A stretch of DNA of 64,000 nt from Anolis sagrei (GCF_037176765.1 NC_090028.1:22929509-22993508); one strand, 5' to 3'. Counted from the first letter of the stretch, positions 11,296 to 20,760 are shown. The notes: generated by a model from the sequence alone, not told the origin. Program-made: numbers and translations.

Positions 11296-11560
11296 GGAGC
11301 CCCCGGTGGCGCAGTGGGTTAAAGCCCTGTGCCGGCAGGACTGAAAACCGACAGGTCGCAGGTTCAAATCTGGGGAGAGGCGGATGAGCTCCCTCTATCA
11401 GCTCCAGCTCCTCATGCGGGGACATGAGAGAAGCCTCCCAAAAGGATGATAAAACATCAAAATCATCCAGGCGTCCCCTGGGCAACGTCCTTGCAGATGG
11501 CCAATTCTCTCACAACAGGACACTCCTGACACAAAAAAACCCCCAAACAAACAAAAAAAG
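11296..11560 (+). mobile_element. tRNA-derived SINE (SINE2 family)
   Basis: The head GAGCCCCCGGTGGCGCAGTG holds an A-box-like segment and GGTTCAAATC a B box. The body continues through GGGGACATGAGAGAAGCCTC to a CTCCTGACAC tail and an A-rich end. Flanking CAGGATTTGGGG / CAGGATTTTGGG look like a target duplication inside the copia-like fossil. Sister copies are at 25059-25240, 53287-53540 and 61399-61662. Confidence 0.9.
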
Positions 11561-11869
11561 CAGGATTTTGGGACATCCAAGTTTTAAAGTTCTGTACAAA
11601 ATGCAGGAGTACAATGAGGGTCTGAATTTAAAAGACCGTAAACATTTTTGGATTGCACTGTATGCAAGAAAACTAAAGCCCAATCAGCCCCAATAAAAGT
11701 AAAAAGAGCCCAAGGAACTCAGAAAAGCCTTTTCGGTTAGTGCATGCAGATTTAATTGGGCCTTTTCACCCCAGCAAAGGAGGGGCAATTTATTGTTTGT
11801 GTATTGAAATCCGCTTATCGCAACACCTTTCACCTGCTAGTTTATAGTATTAGTATACATCACTTAGCT

Positions 11870-12615
11870 CAGGATGAGAACATAAGCAGTTGGTTTAAGA
11901 TCAATTTAAAGAAAGCCTCCTCCATCGGCCTTTCCGCATCCCTCCTAACCCATCTGGGTTTTGACATGACTCTCAAATCGCTCAGAGACTGTGGGACATT
12001 GCCTTTTATGAACTGTGCTCTTGCTCTTATGTATCTTGCTTCCCTAGTGCCCTGTCCATACATTATGTTGGGAATTTCCATGCAGCAAACTATCTAAAGA
12101 ACTTGACCGTGGCGAAGTACCGCTGCCTATTTCCCACAGTAAGGTGCAATGTGCTCCCATCGGAATTGCTGCCAGTGAGATTTGCAGCTAGCCCATATAA
12201 TGACTCTGCCCATGTAACACACAGGAAGTAGAATGTACCCACCACATTCTACTGTTCATGCAGTTTCTATGAACAGGCCCGAGCACACATAATCAACCCG
12301 CTACTAAGGAATTCACCAGCAAGTCCAGTGAAATTTCTACTTAGTGGCAACCTTCCCCACGTGACCTTGGTGGTTGCCAAGTTTCTTTCTGAGGCAGCCA
12401 AAATTAGACAACTCCCAATTTTAGACACAGGCTGAAACACGCCTGAGTCTTGTAGTCTTTACCTATGTTTTTAGCCAAAAAGATGTATTTTAAGCAGTTT
12501 TCAACTGTTGTAAATTTTATCCATTTCTGTGTTCAGTCAACTGGATGTTCTTAATCTCATTACCTGCATACCTTGTAACCCTACAATGCAATAAGGGTCT
12601 TTGGACCATAATAAA
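11870..12615 (+). mobile_element. Non-LTR retrotransposon tail, clade unresolved
   Basis: Plus-strand translation gives runs that read like a LINE C-terminus (for example FYEQARAHIINPLLRN and HVTLVVAKFLSEAAKIRQLP), broken by frame changes and stops. It is followed by an AT-rich 3' UTR ending near an ATGCAATAAGGGTCTTTGG block. R4/Dong-like affiliation is possible but not established. Confidence 0.45.
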
Positions 12616-12619
12616 ATGT

Positions 12620-12830
12620 TGTTTTATAGTATTAGGATTCCACTTTTAACTGCCACAGCTGCATCCCATGGAGTCCTGAGATTCGTATTTTGGTTGGGAT
12701 CCTTTGCTAGAGAGCACAAACGCAGCAAGAAATTCTAAATACTTCACTAAACTACAAATCCCAAGTGGTACCCACTTAAACATACTAACTTGCTTGGAGA
12801 CTCCTGGTAATCCTTAACACAATGTCTTTC
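12620..12830. mobile_element. Degraded foldback MITE relative
   Basis: CCACTTTTAACTGCCACAGC and neighbouring segments resemble the interior of the 8112-8309 MITE. The ends are not well preserved. Confidence 0.4.
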
Positions 12831-12899
12831 CAACTTGTCCTCCACTACATCATCACTACCATAACCACAAAGGGAGTTCTTGAGGTTCTTCTGCAGGGC

Positions 12900-13358
12900 T
12901 TTCTGAAGGTATCCAAGGAGCAGGGTTGTTGACCTCTTCTTGTGTCTCCTCCTTTGCTTCTCTTGAATCCTGCTCTGGGTTCACTGGTCAGTTCTTCTCC
13001 TTCTGATCTCTGTTTCCTACACAATTTAACTTCAAAAAGAGATGTGGAAAGATCGCAGCAAGTCGTGACCCCTCCAGAGCAAAGAAGAGGATCAAAACCT
13101 AGCTTAAAGGCAGATTTATTGAGTCTCTTTGCTCCCCTTCAACGGTCAACACACTTGGTGAGTGCTTTTTCAAAATCCACCAAAGACAAGCAACAAAACC
13201 CCGGCGGCACTTCTGTTGCAAAAGAAGGGCTGCGTCTCCTTCCTCTGCCAAAAGAAGCAATTGAATGAAAGGAATTCCTTTCTCGACAGGAAGAAGTAAT
13301 GGAAATCCAGCTGCACTTCTCTCAGGAGAGGAAGGAGTCTGTCCTTCTCTGTGTCTGT
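12900..13358 (-). mobile_element. Possible LTR-like fossil fragment
   Basis: On the minus strand a CTCAATAAATCTGCC segment followed by GC-balanced non-coding DNA resembles the polyadenylation and U5 part of an LTR. The ends and a target duplication were not identified, so this is tentative. Confidence 0.3.
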
Positions 13359-13522
13359 ATCAAGCATGGGTTAACTGGGTTCTCAAGGTGTTTTGGACTT
13401 CAACTCCCACAATTCCTAACACCCTCAGGCCTTTTCCTTTCCAAAGGGACCTGGGGCTGTTAGGAATTGTGGGAGTTAAGGTCCAAACCTCCTGGAGAGC
13501 CCAAGTTTGCCTATGCCTGGTC
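13359..13522. mobile_element. hAT foldback MITE
   Basis: Two inverted arms (GGTGTTTTGGACTTCAACTC and its partner ending CCCAAGTTTGCCTATGCCTG) form the foldback seen in several copies across the window. The left end is worn. Confidence 0.75.
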
Positions 13523-14090
13523 TATATGCATACATATTTTAGATTACATACCTCTGGCAGAATACACTAGTTTGGGTTGCTCTAAATAATTATATAAATA
13601 TGAATAAATACATGATGATGAAATACAGACCTAACAATTAAGAAAAATATAAGAGCAACATCAAAGATCGGGCCAAAACGCACTGCACTCTAGCATTTTG
13701 TTTCTAACGATAGAGGAACCAGTTTCTTTTACAAGCCTCAAGTACAGATCACAAAACTGTTTCTCTTCTGAAGGAAGTACAGAATTAAAGGCAAGTACAT
13801 TCTGGCTTCATCCAGCATCCATGGTATCAGAGGTAATGGAAAAAGAGGAGTAATGGTAGTGGCAGTAGTAGCAGCAGCACTAGTATCCCACTTTATCTTT
13901 CTGAAAATGAGACATAAAGTGGCTAACTAAAAGCAAGACTCTTTGCCAGGTAGTGAAGCCATAGCTTGCTTCTGTCTTCCCTACTTTAAAAAAAAATCCT
14001 CTTTACAGCTGAGAGTAATTGTTCCAATGCTTAGTTTCCCACTTCTTCCCTTTCCTATTTTGATTTGCATCTACCATGACTGTGAACAGA
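13523..14090. other. Unassigned intergenic DNA
   Basis: Nothing recognisable was found apart from a short GTAGTAGCAGCAGCA run near 13860. Confidence 0.5.
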
Positions 14091-14094
14091 CAGT

Positions 14095-14190
14095 TGGGAT
14101 CCTCAAAACAGTGATCTCTTTATTGGGCCAATCAGATATGAATAGAATACACCATACAAGCTTCGAAGCTCCCCTGGCTTCTTCATCAAT
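14095..14190 (-). mobile_element. Possible Penelope-like terminal fragment
   Basis: On the minus strand GATGAAGAAGCCAGGGGAGC, CTTCGAAGCTTG and GGCCCAATAAAG occur in the order I associate with terminal repeats of Penelope-like elements. The AATAAA here probably belongs to this repeat and not to the Tigger-derived frame upstream. Assignment is from memory of the pattern. Confidence 0.35.
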
Positions 14191-14485
14191 CAAAGGTGTT
14201 AAATATCATACAGGAGAAGAAACACCATAGACAGTGATTGTCTTATAGATATAAGGCACAATAGCCCTCCCTCCCCAGGGAACCTCAGTGGATGATTTCC
14301 AAGACATTTGAGTGGATACTTGAAACCAAACCCTAAGTTCTTCATGGGATGCAGGCATTGAGTCACCCAAAGGTCAATATTAGCCTCATCTGACTTGACA
14401 ATGCCAAAGTGTTTAGCCATGACGGTCCTTCTGATGATACATCAGAAGCTGGATCGTGTCCTTCCTGTGATTCTGTAACACTGGC

Positions 14486-16225
14486 TCACGGCGTTGCCAA
14501 CGGTTGGATGTCCGACGCAGATGATGTCAAGGGCTGGGGATCCTCAACAGCTGAAGGTTCATTGACCAAAACCTTTTGGAAGGAGACTGGAATATGAAGC
14601 CGTTCTCGTCTTCTTTTTAATTCATCAAAGTGATGCTGCAGAGGCTGCAACCCTTTTGTGATCAAGCGGAGGACTTTAGTGCTGCGTTCCAGGCATGGAT
14701 CGTACTCCATAATTTTGTCCGTCAACGTCTGTGCAATCTGAAACACTTCGGCAAATCTCTGCAACGTCCACCTTGGTGAGTCATCAGATTCAGCGTCTTC
14801 CTCCTCCATCACTGTACATGCCTGACTAAGTTCTCTCCATTTCTCATCCATTAACGCTTTTTGATGGGGCTCGCCAAGTTCTGTCATGTCTTCATTGAGG
14901 CCACTGGGAAATCCTTCTCCCTTGACCTGTTTTGCCGTGATGATTTTCCGACCATCTCCATCGATCTCTGGGAAGTCTTTGAAATCATACACGACTTCGC
15001 TCCACAAGTTTTTCCAACAGGCGTTCACACATTCCGGTTTTAGTTCTCCCATGGCAGCCTTGATGAACGTAATGGCATCGTCGATGCTGAAGGACTTCCA
15101 ACACTGAATGATGTCCACGTTCGGGTCGGCGTCGATGGCCGATAATATGCAGTCGAACACAAGACGGGTGTACGTGGCCTTGACAAACTGAATTATGCCC
15201 TGCTGCAGGGGCTGAAGCAAGGAGCTCGTATTTGGAGGCAAGAAGACCACCTTGACGTCTTCATCCTCAAAGCAAATGGTTTCGGGGTGGCCGGGTGAAC
15301 TGTCTATAATTAACAGGACTTTAAACTCCAGCCCTTCCTCTTGCAGGTACTTCTTCACCTCTGGGATGAAGCACTGGTGGAACCATTCTATGAACAAAAT
15401 GTCTGTAATGCATGCTTTCTTATTGTGTTGCCAAAACACAGGCAGATAATGTTTGTTTTTGAGCGTGCGAGGGTTCTTCACCCTGTAGACCACGCCGGGT
15501 TTTATCATATGCCCCGCAGTGTTTCCGCAAAGCACCAAGGTTAATTTGTCATTCCACGTTTTATTCCCCAGCGCCTCCTTTAAACTCTGATGAATATAGG
15601 TTCTGTTGGGCATTTTCTTCCAAAAGAGCCCTGTTTCATTGCAACTGAAGACTTGCTTTGGATGGTATCCTTTCTCCTGAATCAACTTCTTCAACTCTGC
15701 CAGAAACGTGGCGGCTTCTTCTTCGTTGAAAGATGCTGCATCTGCTGTAATTTTGCTATTTCTCAGCCCAAACCTATTCCTGAATCTGTGCAACCATCCC
15801 TTGCTTGCAGTAAACGGCTTGCTGTCGCTCCTTTCGGGAGAACCCCCACTGAAGTCTTTGTATATGCTAAGTGCTTTCTGGCGTAACACATTGCCATCAA
15901 TGGGAATCCCTTCCCGGTTCATGTCTTCGATCCATAAATTAAGGGCCTTTTCCGTCTTTACTAAGTACTTGTCACGCAGTGTGGAGGTAACTTTTGCGGT
16001 CTGAGGTAAGACAGCAACACTCGTCCGAATCTCCTTCTCCTTCCGCATAATTTCACGGATAGAGGATTCGTTCTTATTGTACATCTTGGCAACCTCAGCG
16101 CACGATTTCTTTTCCTTCCTGATTAAGTCGAGAACTTTGACCTTCTCGCTTAAAGTAAGCACTTTGCGGCTCCTTTTCTGCTGGATCGGATAGGCAACAT
16201 CGCTACCCCTGCGCTTTGGAGGCAT
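14486..16225 (-). CDS. TIGD1-like Tigger transposase-derived protein, catalytic residues lost
   Basis: A single uninterrupted 579-codon frame. Residues about 20-67 form a psq/CENP-B N-terminal helix-turn-helix (LTLSEKVKVLDLIRKEKKSC...), about 86-155 a second CENP-B/Tc5-type DNA-binding domain ending ASKGWLHRFRNRFGL, and about 190-390 the DDE domain. Active Tigger relatives have DETGLFWK, LxDNAPGH and QPMDQG blocks. Here these read CNETGLFWK (N196), IIDSSPGHP (D308 kept) and QPLQQG (Q341), so two of three metal-binding acids are gone. The C-terminal part (about 440-579) is acidic then helical. The start has a good context (AACAATGC). A decayed Tigger 5' terminus lies upstream to 16515. Length is close to human TIGD1 (591 residues, from memory). 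It is either a domesticated nuclear DNA-binding protein or a dead copy that by chance kept its frame. Confidence 0.85.
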   Translation of the reverse strand: MPPKRRGSDVAYPIQQKRSRKVLTLSEKVKVLDLIRKEKKSCAEVAKMYNKNESSIREIMRKEKEIRTSVAVLPQTAKVTSTLRDKYLVKTEKALNLWIEDMNREGIPIDGNVLRQKALSIYKDFSGGSPERSDSKPFTASKGWLHRFRNRFGLRNSKITADAASFNEEEAATFLAELKKLIQEKGYHPKQVFSCNETGLFWKKMPNRTYIHQSLKEALGNKTWNDKLTLVLCGNTAGHMIKPGVVYRVKNPRTLKNKHYLPVFWQHNKKACITDILFIEWFHQCFIPEVKKYLQEEGLEFKVLLIIDSSPGHPETICFEDEDVKVVFLPPNTSSLLQPLQQGIIQFVKATYTRLVFDCILSAIDADPNVDIIQCWKSFSIDDAITFIKAAMGELKPECVNACWKNLWSEVVYDFKDFPEIDGDGRKIITAKQVKGEGFPSGLNEDMTELGEPHQKALMDEKWRELSQACTVMEEEDAESDDSPRWTLQRFAEVFQIAQTLTDKIMEYDPCLERSTKVLRLITKGLQPLQHHFDELKRRRERLHIPVSFQKVLVNEPSAVEDPQPLTSSASDIQPLATP

Positions 16226-16515
16226 TGTTAAGTGAAATAAGGGCTATTTCCAACACAAGCGCTGATGTAAGATAACTGTCACCTCATCACCAAAATGGCT
16301 AGCAACTACTGGGTAACTAACATATATAGCGAAGCAATGTGAGGTTTCATTACGCTACTCAGAAATGGAGCACAATTCCTGCAACAATTTAATAGATGCT
16401 TCCAGTTGAAGATTTCTGTTCCCACTTTCAGCAATATTTCTAGGCTGCAGCTGACTGTGGGTAATTGAAACCCCAGAAGCTGGCCCACAGATAAGGGCGA
16501 GGGAGTGTCTTACTG
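16226..16515 (-). mobile_element. Tigger element 5' terminal region
   Basis: Read on the minus strand, this starts TA-CAGTAAGACACTCCCTCG, a worn Tigger-type terminal repeat next to a TA dinucleotide. It continues with TTTCTGAGTAGCGTAATGAA, a block typical of Tigger non-coding ends, and runs straight into the ATG at 16225. It shows the frame arose from a Tigger copy. A matching 3' terminus was not found with confidence. Confidence 0.65.
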
Positions 16516-16778
16516 TATTTACAAAACATTATTAAGCATTTATTACAATTGCCTTATCCCCTATAAATCCACCTAATCTGCTTTTAAAGTAATCCATGTT
16601 TTGATGCATTATCTAACAGGCTAGAATCATGAAACATAAAGACTGCAGTTCAAATCTAGACTCAGTTATGAAGCCTCGGCACCCAATTTGGAAAGTATAA
16701 GTAATAATAATATGCTAACTCTTCTAGGCTGCCACAACTTAAATGTCAAATTACCTGTGAGTACCTAAACCTGTATGG
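16516..16778. other. Unassigned DNA
   Basis: Nothing recognisable was found between the Tigger terminus and the next hAT MITE. Confidence 0.5.
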
Positions 16779-16914
16779 CAGGCATCCTCAAACTGCAGCC
16801 CTCCAGCTGTTTGGGCCTTCAACTCCCAGAATTCCTGACAATTGAACAAGCTTGTTAGGGCTTCTGGGAGTTGGAGACCTAAATAGCTGGAGGGCCATAG
16901 TCTGAGGATGCCTG
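16779..16914. mobile_element. hAT foldback MITE with target duplication
   Basis: A 136-bp foldback has ends CAGGCATCCTCAAACTG and TGAGGATGCCTG. Flanking 8-bp sequences CTGTATGG and CTATATGG match at 7 of 8 positions. Confidence 0.85.
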
Positions 16915-16971
16915 CTATATGGCTACCAAACATTTAGTCATCCACACTGACCATTTAATGCAGTTTGAAGC

Positions 16972-17002
<31 letters not shown>

Positions 17003-17225
17003 AAATGGACTCTCCTTCATCTCTCTCTAGTGCCCCCATCTGGCCTCCACCCAGATAACAAAAAACAGTTCCACCAAAGGCCTTCCTCGGCTGCTTTTAT
17101 GCACAAATGAGGAAGAAAAAGGTTTTCCACCCATTCTAAACTGAAAGCCTGACGCCACTGTTTCATTTTCTTGGCCCCCTCATTTGAATATTTCCTACTC
17201 CTACCTCACCCAGGGTTTTATCACT
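16915..17225. repeat. ATT microsatellite in unassigned DNA
   Basis: An ATT run lies at about 16973-17000. The rest of this interval shows no recognisable feature. Confidence 0.7.
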
Positions 17226-17395
17226 TTATAGAATCATAGAGTTGGAAGAGACCTCATGGGCCATCCAGTCCAACCCCCTGCCTAGAAACAGGAATATTGC
17301 ATTCAAAGCACCCCTGACAGATGGCCATCCAGCCTCTGTTTAAAAGCTTCCAAAGAAGGAGCCTCCACCACACTCCGGGGCAGAGAGTTATCTTA
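17226..17395 (-). mobile_element. CR1 LINE 3' end
   Basis: AGAATCATAGAGTTGGAAGA through CCTCCACCACACTCCGGGGC is the CR1 3' end in reverse orientation, shared with many copies here. Confidence 0.9.
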
Positions 17396-17630
17396 TCCAT
17401 TTGGCCTGCCCATCCTATTCGATTTTATATTGTGTAAATTTATTTTTACTATTTCATTTTGTTATTGCAATTTATATTTTTTTAATGTATTTTGTTTTTA
17501 TTTTGCATTTTACTGTGTTGTATTGTATTTTTAGAAGGGCTTGGCTTCATGTTAGCGGCCCCGAGTCCCCATTGGGGAGATGGTGGCGAGGTATAAAGAT
17601 GATGATAATTATTATTATTATTATGGACCG
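17396..17630 (+). mobile_element. L2-type LINE 3' UTR
   Basis: A T-rich UTR leads into GCCCCGAGTCCCCATTGGGG and AGATGGTGGCGAGGTATAAA, then an ATT-type tail. This is the L2 3' terminus also seen at 63590-63667. Confidence 0.7.
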
Positions 17631-17713
17631 AACCATATGTGGGAAAGTGGTCGATACAGGCTTCACTACTTTACACAAAGAGGAATCCATTAGCAACGGA
17701 TGTGAAAGGATAT

Positions 17714-17786
17714 TGCGGTCAAGGAGCTGCTCCGACATGGCTTGGAACCGGTCCTCCATTTTTTATGGCGATGGCGGCGTCTGCAC
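17714..17786 (-). pseudogene. Decayed duplicate of HSBP1 exon 2
   Basis: Minus strand: a CCCTCAG acceptor, then GTGCAGACG as in real HSBP1 exon 2 (36101-36167), ending CGCA followed by ATATCCTTT, the U12-type donor. About 78 per cent of the 67 alignable bases match. A 6-bp insertion and an in-frame TAA in the first third mean it no longer encodes the heptad segment, although MEDRFQAMSEQLLDR after the stop still reads like HSBP1 [16 protein letters not shown]. The intron sequence just upstream (TGTGTTTGTTTTGCCCTCAG) also resembles that of the real gene. It is a relic of duplication of the 5' half of the locus, not a processed copy, because intron sequence and splice sites are retained. Confidence 0.85.
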
Positions 17787-17882
17787 CTGAGGGCAAAACA
17801 AACACACGCACAAGTCCTATTTCACTAGAAAATCGCTTCCAGCCACCCAGAAGCCCTTGGTTCACATTACAGCCTGGAAAAT

Positions 17883-18740
17883 GAAGACTGCCCGGAAGCT
17901 GCAATTAGTCCAACGCTCGGCAGCCATGACAGGAGCGGGGTACAGGAAGCGTACAACTCCCTTGTTGCGCCAGCTCCACTGGCTGCCAATTAGCTTCTGA
18001 GCACAATTCAAAGTGCTGGTTTTAACCTATAAAACCCTACAGTTATGGCCCAGTTTACCTATCCGAAAGTATTCTCCCCTATGAACCATCTGTCAGAATT
18101 ATTGAAGGTATGCATGTATGTTTTTTCAATGTGATTAATATGTAATTCAAGATGGGTGAAATTATGTATTCAAGATGGATTCTGTCATGTTCAATTGTGT
18201 ATTAGAATTGTTGTTGTAAGAGACAGAGAGGCAGAAAAAAGGAGACCTTAACAGAAGTCAGATAACAAATTTCTCTGGCTGGAAAGAAAAAGGGAGGATC
18301 CGGCCAGAGAAGCCTGATAAGCAGATGTTCTGAAAACTGTTTTTTGCTGTGCTTTGTAGTTCCCGATGTAAGCTCGCTTGGAAGTAGACGTGTAGAGATG
18401 TACTGAGTAAAACTTTGTTATTTTGAAACTGGAAGATTGCAGTGTCCTGATTTGTGTCTGTGTGATCTAGTAACCTCATCTGCTGCGCATAACACCCCGA
18501 ATTTTCACTCTGACACCATCAAGATTGTTAAGATCATCTGGAGACGCCCTGCTCTTGGTCCCGCCATCTTCAAAGGCGCGTCTGGTGGGGACGAGAGACA
18601 GGGCCTTTTCTGTGGTGGCCCCTCGGCTATGGAATTCCTTCCCAAATGAAATTAGATCTGCCCCCTCCCTTCTGACCTTTAGGAAGCTAGTGAAAACCTG
18701 GCTGTGCAAGAAAGCTTTTGTAGGATGATGTCTGGGACCG
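17883..18740 (+). mobile_element. L2 LINE C-terminal fragment split by a solo LTR
   Basis: Segments 17883-18090 and 18521-18740 together read as the L2 ORF2 C-terminus (KTARKLQLVQRSAA, then RDRAFSVVAPRLWNSFPNEI). The interruption is the solo LTR at 18091-18515. In-frame stops show the copy is dead. Confidence 0.85.
18091..18515 (+). mobile_element. Solo LTR inside an L2 LINE
   Basis: A 425-bp block begins TGTCAGA, ends TCTGACA and is flanked by a perfect 5-bp duplication CCATC (18086-18090 and 18516-18520). The TG...CA ends and 5-bp duplication fit a retroviral or gypsy-type LTR; the family is not identified. No internal region is attached. It is younger than the L2 it interrupts. Confidence 0.85.
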
Positions 18741-19440
18741 GCAATCAACTAATGGTACTGATCAGAGGAAAGTGAAGAGGGGAGGCCAGGGAACAGCACC
18801 ATCTTGTCTCCTGCATTTGTCATCAGTTGGGGACCCCTCCCCCCAGCACCAACTGCCAATCTGGGCCAGAGCGAAGAGAGGGGAGGCCAGGGGACAGTTC
18901 CACGTTGTCTCCTGTGCTATTCTAATAATATGTTATAATATAATATATTGTATATACATATAATATTTATAATATTGTAATGTAATGCAATATAATACTA
19001 CTAATAATAATATGATATTATAATTATATATTTATATTACATGTAATATTACTAATAATATTACGTTATAATTGATATAGTGCAATATAGCAATATTTAA
19101 AACTGATATTGTACTATGTTAATAATATATTGTATGTATATATACCTTGTAAGCCGCTCTGAGTCCCCTTCGGGGACTGTTCGAACAAGCATTTGATTAA
19201 TTGAACATAGGAATACAGAATAATGGATGATGAGACTGGATTCCAATTTTACTGTTGAGGCAGAAATGATTGTTATACGGATGTATAATGATTTATGTTA
19301 CAATTGTTTTTCATTGCCCTATACTTGTCTCGTGATGTTTTGTATCAATGTTGTTCGCCGCTTTGAGTTGCCTGAGGGCTGAGAAAAGTGGTATATAAAT
19401 AAAGTAAATAAATAATAAATAAATATATGGACTGGACATA
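18741..19440 (+). mobile_element. L2-type 3' UTRs with AT-rich array
   Basis: Two L2-like 3' termini follow each other (CTTGTAAGCCGCTCTGAGTC near 19148, and GCCGCTTTGAGTTGCCTGAG near 19358 with an AATAAATAAAT tail). Between about 18915 and 19145 the sequence is a diverged array of ATAATATT-type motifs. Short near-copies of GAGGGGAGGCCAGGGAACAG occur twice near 18777 and 18877. Confidence 0.6.
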
Positions 19441-19620
19441 CAGACTGAGTTGGACACAATTTTATCCTGGCGAATGGCTTTTATGTAATTTTATGTAATT
19501 TATGTAATGTAATTGATAACTTAATGTTGTGTATTATGTTTAGATTTTCAGTGTTAGCATTGAATCTTTGCTGTTAGCCGGTCTGAGTCCCTCTGCAGAG
19601 GTAGAGAACATCGGGATAAA
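19441..19620 (+). mobile_element. L2-type LINE 3' end
   Basis: GCTGTTAGCCGGTCTGAGTC followed by a GGGATAAAAAGG end is another L2-family 3' terminus, preceded by short TTTATGTAA repeats. Confidence 0.55.
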
Positions 19621-19954
19621 AAGGTAAAGGTAAAGGTAGTCCCCTGACATTAAGTCCAGTCATGTCTGACTCTGGGGTGTGGTGCTCATCTCCATTTCTA
19701 AGCCGAAGAGCCAGCGTTGTCCGTAGACACCTCCAAAGTCATGTGGCCGGCGTGACTGCCTGGAGCGCCGTTACCTTCCCGCCGGAGCGGTACCTATTGA
19801 TCTACTCGCATTTGCATGTTTTCGAACTGCTAGGTTGGCAGAAGCTAGGGCTGACAGCGGAAGCTCACGCCACTCCCCGGAATCGAACCTGCGACCTTTC
19901 GATCAACAAGCTCAGCAGCTCAGTGCTTTAACCCACTGCGCCACCGGGGGCTCC
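19621..19954 (-). mobile_element. Sauria-type SINE
   Basis: Near-complete copy in reverse. The tRNA-like head (GGAGCCCCCGGTGGCGCAGT on the minus strand) is at 19954 and the tail (AGTCAGACATGACTGGACTT then TTACCTTTACC) at 19621. The tail resembles the Bov-B 3' end at 20900-20950, as expected for SINEs moved by Bov-B. Confidence 0.92.
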
Positions 19955-20039
19955 AGGTTTAAATAAATAATTAAAAATGGGGGAAATTCAGTTAGGTTTG
20001 GCCTTCTGGGCAGGGTGGCCATTTTGGATAGAAGGACCA

Positions 20040-20720
20040 GGACGCCCCGCCCCTTCTTCTGCCTCCATAGCAACCCAAGCCCCGCCCTTGCCCTACCTAG
20101 CAACCAGGACTCTATGGCCCTGCCTTTTCCCTCTGTCTCCATAATGCACTGAAGACCCAGGCTTCGCCCCTACGGTAGGCCACGCCCCGCCCACATCCCA
20201 AGGCCACGCCCCATCTCTCCATAGCAACCAGGTGGCTCCTCCCCTCGCCTCCATGTCAACCCAAGCCCCGCCCTTGCCCAGCCTAGCAACCAGGCCCCTA
20301 ATCTTCGGCCTTTCCTCGTCCTCTCCAGGGGAGCCACAGGACGCTAGGCCCCGCCCCCGTCTCCATGGCAACTCCCCTGCAGGCCCCGCCCCGCTCCTCC
20401 TCCCTCCCTCCCAAGCGAACCGTTTCCATGCCAACCCCGCAGGACTCCCTCCCTCTTCATTGTCCTACCCGGCTTCCCGTCGGCCCCCGCGGCGGCGGCG
20501 GCTGTTCGGCTTCCGAGCCGCGCCCGGGCCTGGCTGGCTCCCTCCCTCGGCGCCTCCGCCGCCCGCCTCTTCCTCCCACTTCCCGTACAGTCTCGCGAGA
20601 CGGGGAACATGGCAGGCAGGAGGGGGGAAGAGCAGGAAGGAGCGGTGCCTTGTGGGAAGACGAGTCAGCTCTCGTTTCCGGCCAGGGGTCGTTCCTTGCC
20701 CTGGCCTGCCTTCTCTCAAC
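20040..20720 (-). promoter_or_regulatory. CpG island, duplicate of the HSBP1 promoter
   Basis: GC- and CpG-rich DNA with several CCCCGCCC boxes and a perfect TCTCGCGAGA palindrome (20591-20600). Fifty-three bases from its start, GGTGCCTTGTGGGAAG parallels GGTGCATTCTGGGAAG at the same offset in the HSBP1 island. CCATAGCAACCAGG-type (RFX X-box-like) motifs recur on the intron side in both islands. A 186-bp unit is tandemly repeated here (from 20061 and 20247). HSBP1 exon 1 coding sequence is not recognisable. Whether it still drives transcription is unknown. Confidence 0.75.
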
Positions 20721-20760
20721 CCTCTCCCCGGGGTTAGTGTGGCATTTGGTAGGTTTGATG

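Larger units (their letters stand above)
9172..11850 (+). mobile_element. Ty1/copia-like LTR retrotransposon fossil
   Basis: A probable 5' LTR spans 9172-10018 (TGTTG to CAACA) and is followed by a GGTTATGGGCCCAG stretch in primer-binding-site position. Gag-like sequence follows (about 10130-10450), then protease/GAG-pre-integrase type sequence (about 10900-11280, including NLLSVGKL), then the start of an integrase region near 11740. It is clearly broken, with several disruptions, and no 3' LTR was identified. A hAT element sits inside the LTR and a SINE inside the coding part, so it predates both. Confidence 0.75.

Noticed and set aside
11296-11380. tRNA gene from A- and B-box-like sequences
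   Set aside because: The tRNA-like parts are SINE heads, followed by SINE bodies and A-rich tails. No cloverleaf tRNA was found in the window.
1-14000. Search for the missing exon 3 of the HSBP1 duplicate
   Set aside because: No sequence resembling [15 protein letters not shown] was seen on the minus strand below 17714. The duplicate is treated as a 5' partial copy.
14118-14123. AATAAA (minus strand) as the polyadenylation signal of the Tigger-derived gene
   Set aside because: It lies in what looks like a Penelope-type terminal repeat, so it cannot be used as evidence that the gene is expressed.
17719-17904. Open frame across the HSBP1 duplicate exon joining to an alternative frame from the upstream island
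   Set aside because: It is not the HSBP1 frame and no transcript evidence is available, so it is not proposed as a new gene.
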